From Clostridia bacterium (GTDB taxonomy: Bacteria > Bacillota > Clostridia > Oscillospirales > UBA644), in assembly GCA_014872655.1 (NCBI GenBank), contig WHHJ01000045.1:1-15886 (forward strand): a stretch of DNA of 15,886 nt. Reading direction: 5' to 3'. The notes beneath the pieces are model-generated. The model had not been told where the DNA came from, did no database searches, and saw only the letters and a list, made by a program, of their open reading frames with translations. Below are positions 13,843 through 15,886 of this stretch, in pieces (within the stretch, counting starts at the first letter, position 1; every line of letters begins with the position of its first letter). Both the position numbers and the translations under genes were made by a program.

Positions 13843-14742
13843 TTAAGTTCGATGACGCTTTTTTAAAATATTCATCAAAATGTAAGCCGCAATAAGAACC
13901 AAAACAGCTCCCCCAACAATGCCATACATCATTGACAAATTCACGCTCTCTGTACCCCAATACAGATTGCAATCAATCGAATCCTTCATTTTCTGTATGA
14001 CTTCATTCGGAATATGCAGCGTTCCTATTTCTTCAAAAGCGCCTCGGAGGGTATGATTACGCAATAACGAAGTGGCATAAGTTCCAGGAAGAAATAAAAG
14101 TACCTTTTGTAACCCTTCCGAGAACTGAGAGATCGGCATATATGCCCCACAAACAAATCCATAAGTTGCACTGACAACAGCACCAACGGCGGAAATTTGC
14201 CCCTGAGTAGACAAGAAAAAATTAACCACAGAAGATAACGCTGTACCAAATAAAACTAATAAAAAGATATCCAGTAATAAGAAAAGAATATCGTTGAGGG
14301 CTAAATACCAACCAACTATCCGTAAATAAATCAGACAAACAGCGCCGGCGGTTAAGCAAATAATAAAAGTGGACAGAAAAGAAGCCATATAATAGCTGAG
14401 AGAAAGCGTGGTCATTTTTATCGGAGACATCTTTAAATCACGGATGTTCCCATTTGCTTTATCCTGTACCATTAAAAAGTTAGAACAAAACGCAACCGTT
14501 ACACACGAAACAGCCAAAATAGAAGATACAAGCTGCCCTCCTACCATTCCATTTAATAAGGAATCCGGGAGACTAAACCCTTGCGGCAAACTCATGATAA
14601 AACTATCTTTATAAATGTTTCCTAAAAATGTGGCATATAAAACCAATAAGATAATCGGTGTAATTAAAGAAGTAAAAAACATCCCTTTATCTTTAAAGAA
14701 TAATTTTATATTTCTTTTAATCAATATCTGAAGTATTCTCAC
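13843..14742 (-). CDS. ABC-2 type transporter permease
   Basis: A 299-residue membrane protein with about six hydrophobic helices (roughly 22-42, 70-92, 113-139, 148-177, 183-205, 272-292), the layout of ABC-2 exporters. The N-terminal stretch RNIKLFFKDKGMFF and the YGFVCGAYMPISQF segment before the last extracellular loop are family-typical. The start is GTG at 14742 with AGGAGG (14751-14756) 8 bp upstream, inside the ATPase gene, so it overlaps that gene by 26 bp and is probably translationally coupled. It is the channel half of the exporter; the substrate (drug, lipid, peptide) cannot be told. A short gap leads to merR. Confidence 0.9.
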   Translation of the reverse strand: MRILQILIKRNIKLFFKDKGMFFTSLITPIILLVLYATFLGNIYKDSFIMSLPQGFSLPDSLLNGMVGGQLVSSILAVSCVTVAFCSNFLMVQDKANGNIRDLKMSPIKMTTLSLSYYMASFLSTFIICLTAGAVCLIYLRIVGWYLALNDILFLLLDIFLLVLFGTALSSVVNFFLSTQGQISAVGAVVSATYGFVCGAYMPISQFSEGLQKVLLFLPGTYATSLLRNHTLRGAFEEIGTLHIPNEVIQKMKDSIDCNLYWGTESVNLSMMYGIVGGAVLVLIAAYILMNILKKRHRT

Positions 14743-15655
14743 GGGACATTCCTCCTAAAAGTTCTTTTCCGGTTACAGCCAAAAAGACTTCATCCATTTT
14801 CCCTTTTGTTACTTCATAATCAAAAAAGACATCCGGATAACGCGTAATCAATTCCGTAGCTTTCGCCGTGTTAGGAACGGAGATCCGAAAAGCATCTCGA
14901 AACTGCTCATAGGCAAGGCCCAGCGGCCGGACCTGTTCTTCCTGAACCCCGTACAATGTAATAAAATCTCCTGTGTACGTGTTTTTTAACTGTAGCGGAG
15001 TTCCTTCTGCAGCAATCTTTCCCGCGTCAATAATTACCACATAATCCGCGTCAGCAGCCTCTTCCATATAGTGTGTTGTTAAAAACACAGTCATATCCTG
15101 CTCTTGCCGTAGTGTTGAAATTACCTGCCACAGTGTCTTTCGAGTTTGCGGGTCCAGTCCAGTAGTCGGCTCGTCCAGAATTAATATCTTAGGTTCGTGC
15201 AAAAGTGCTCTGGCAATATCGATTCTTCTGCGTTGTCCTCCTGAAAGTTTTCCGACCGTACGTTTGAGCAAAGAACCAAAATCCAGCAGTTTGGCAAGAT
15301 ATTCCAGTCTGTGTTTAAAATCCTTTCCCAAAATCCCATATAGCGCCGCGCGGCATTCCAAATTATCATACACCGTCAAAGAAGAGTCTAATACCGATTG
15401 TTGAAAAACGACGCCTAATTTGTTTTTTATCTTGTCAGCATGGAGATCAATATCGTCTCCATCGATAACAATTCGGCCGCAGTCTTTACTCAACTGTCCG
15501 CACAGGATATTGATCGTGGTAGATTTCCCTGCCCCATTGATTCCTAAAAAAGCAAATAATTCACCTTTTTTTACACGAAAACTTAAATCCTGTACCGCTT
15601 TGATCTTACCAAAACTCTTGCTTAAATGCTCAATTTCAATCATGTTTTTGATCAT
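14717..15655 (-). CDS. ABC transporter ATP-binding protein (ABC-2 / drug exporter type)
   Basis: A 312-residue cytoplasmic ATPase that powers the permease. Walker A is GINGAGKST (38-46), the Q-loop is Q85/Q86, the signature is LSGGQ (137-141), Walker B is ILILDEP (157-163) and the H-loop is H195. The last 90 residues are the C-terminal extension common in DrrA/CcmA-like proteins. An in-frame start exists upstream (15754), but it lies in the promoter region; GGAGGAG (15661-15667) is 5 bp before the ATG at 15655, so that start is used. It is the first gene of the ATPase-permease pair. Confidence 0.93.
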   Translation of the reverse strand: MIKNMIEIEHLSKSFGKIKAVQDLSFRVKKGELFAFLGINGAGKSTTINILCGQLSKDCGRIVIDGDDIDLHADKIKNKLGVVFQQSVLDSSLTVYDNLECRAALYGILGKDFKHRLEYLAKLLDFGSLLKRTVGKLSGGQRRRIDIARALLHEPKILILDEPTTGLDPQTRKTLWQVISTLRQEQDMTVFLTTHYMEEAADADYVVIIDAGKIAAEGTPLQLKNTYTGDFITLYGVQEEQVRPLGLAYEQFRDAFRISVPNTAKATELITRYPDVFFDYEVTKGKMDEVFLAVTGKELLGGMSRENTSDID

Positions 15656-15725
15656 TACAACTCCTCCATGATATATTTTTATACGACGTTTTTTGTATCC
15701 GTCTTTCCAGTACAAACTTTTATTC

Positions 15726-15754
15726 AGTATAGCATAGTTTTTATAAAAACACAA
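15726..15754 (-). promoter_or_regulatory. Promoter of the ABC exporter operon with an internal palindrome
   Basis: On the minus strand TTGTGT (15754-15749), 17 bp and TATACT (15731-15726) preceded by TG. A perfect 14-bp palindrome, GTTTTTATAAAAAC (15737-15750), fills the spacer and touches the -35, a good place for a repressor or activator. It does not resemble the dyad before merR. Confidence 0.7.
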
Positions 15755-15854
15755 TATAAATACCGTTTATCATATTTTGTTTTTAATACCTTAAAAAGAT
15801 TTTTTTCTGTTCTTTTTATCTCTTTTGCATTTTTTATTGGTAGGTATCTGTATA

Positions 15855-15886
15855 AGATAGAAAAAGATTTGTGACTTTTTCTATCT
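15855..15886. repeat. Perfect 12-bp inverted repeat at the window edge
   Basis: AGATAGAAAAAG (15855-15866) and CTTTTTCTATCT (15875-15886) are exact reverse complements around an 8-nt loop. It may be part of a terminator or operator of a neighbouring gene; the window ends on its last base, so it cannot be judged. Confidence 0.8.

Overview
The window looks like a chromosomal stretch of a low-GC Firmicute, most likely a (gut-type) Clostridia member. The clues are a V-type ATP synthase operon, near-consensus sigma-A promoters (three perfect TTGACA-17-TATAAT), strong AGGAGG-type ribosome sites, a fructose PTS of the Firmicutes type with an HPr carrying both His15 and Ser46, and AT-rich intergenic DNA. 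The genus cannot be named from sequence alone.

Layout. 1-892: end of the V-type ATPase operon (3' end of subunit B, complete subunit D, terminator). 999-2420: a monocistronic XerC/D-like tyrosine recombinase with a perfect promoter, a 16-bp perfect inverted repeat at the transcript start, an unusual 130-residue C-terminal extension, and a terminator. 2443-5720: valS plus a GNAT acetyltransferase under a perfect promoter, ending in a bidirectional terminator. 5745-11543 (minus strand): a five-gene operon fruR-fruK-fruA-ptsH-ptsI, in which the fructose-specific transporter, the 1-phosphofructokinase and the two general PTS phosphocarriers are made together under a DeoR-type repressor. 11633-12885: an RNA-rich accessory patch. 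12928-15886 (minus strand): an ABC-2 exporter (ATPase and permease) and a MerR-family regulator that appears to be membrane-anchored with a C-terminal zinc ribbon.

The most unusual part is 11800-12840. A tRNA-Arg(CCT) gene appears to be cut in its anticodon loop. The 5' half lies at 11800-11839 and the 3' half at 12801-12840. They are separated by about 960 bp that carry an intact but dissimilar tRNA-Arg(CCT) (11924-11998) and a small Cys-rich DUF3795-like gene. Imperfect 15-bp direct repeats covering the anticodon region (11825-11839 and 12789-12803) mark the junctions. This is what an old, integrase-less element that supplied a replacement tRNA would leave behind.

How the genes work together. 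PtsI takes phosphate from PEP, PtsH relays it to the EIIA-EIIB-EIIC fusion FruA, which imports fructose as fructose-1-phosphate. FruK makes fructose-1,6-bisphosphate, and FruR probably senses the intermediate and controls the operon through TGAAA repeats around its own promoter. The MerR/ABC group is a plausible stress- or drug-responsive exporter, but its ligand is not visible in the sequence.
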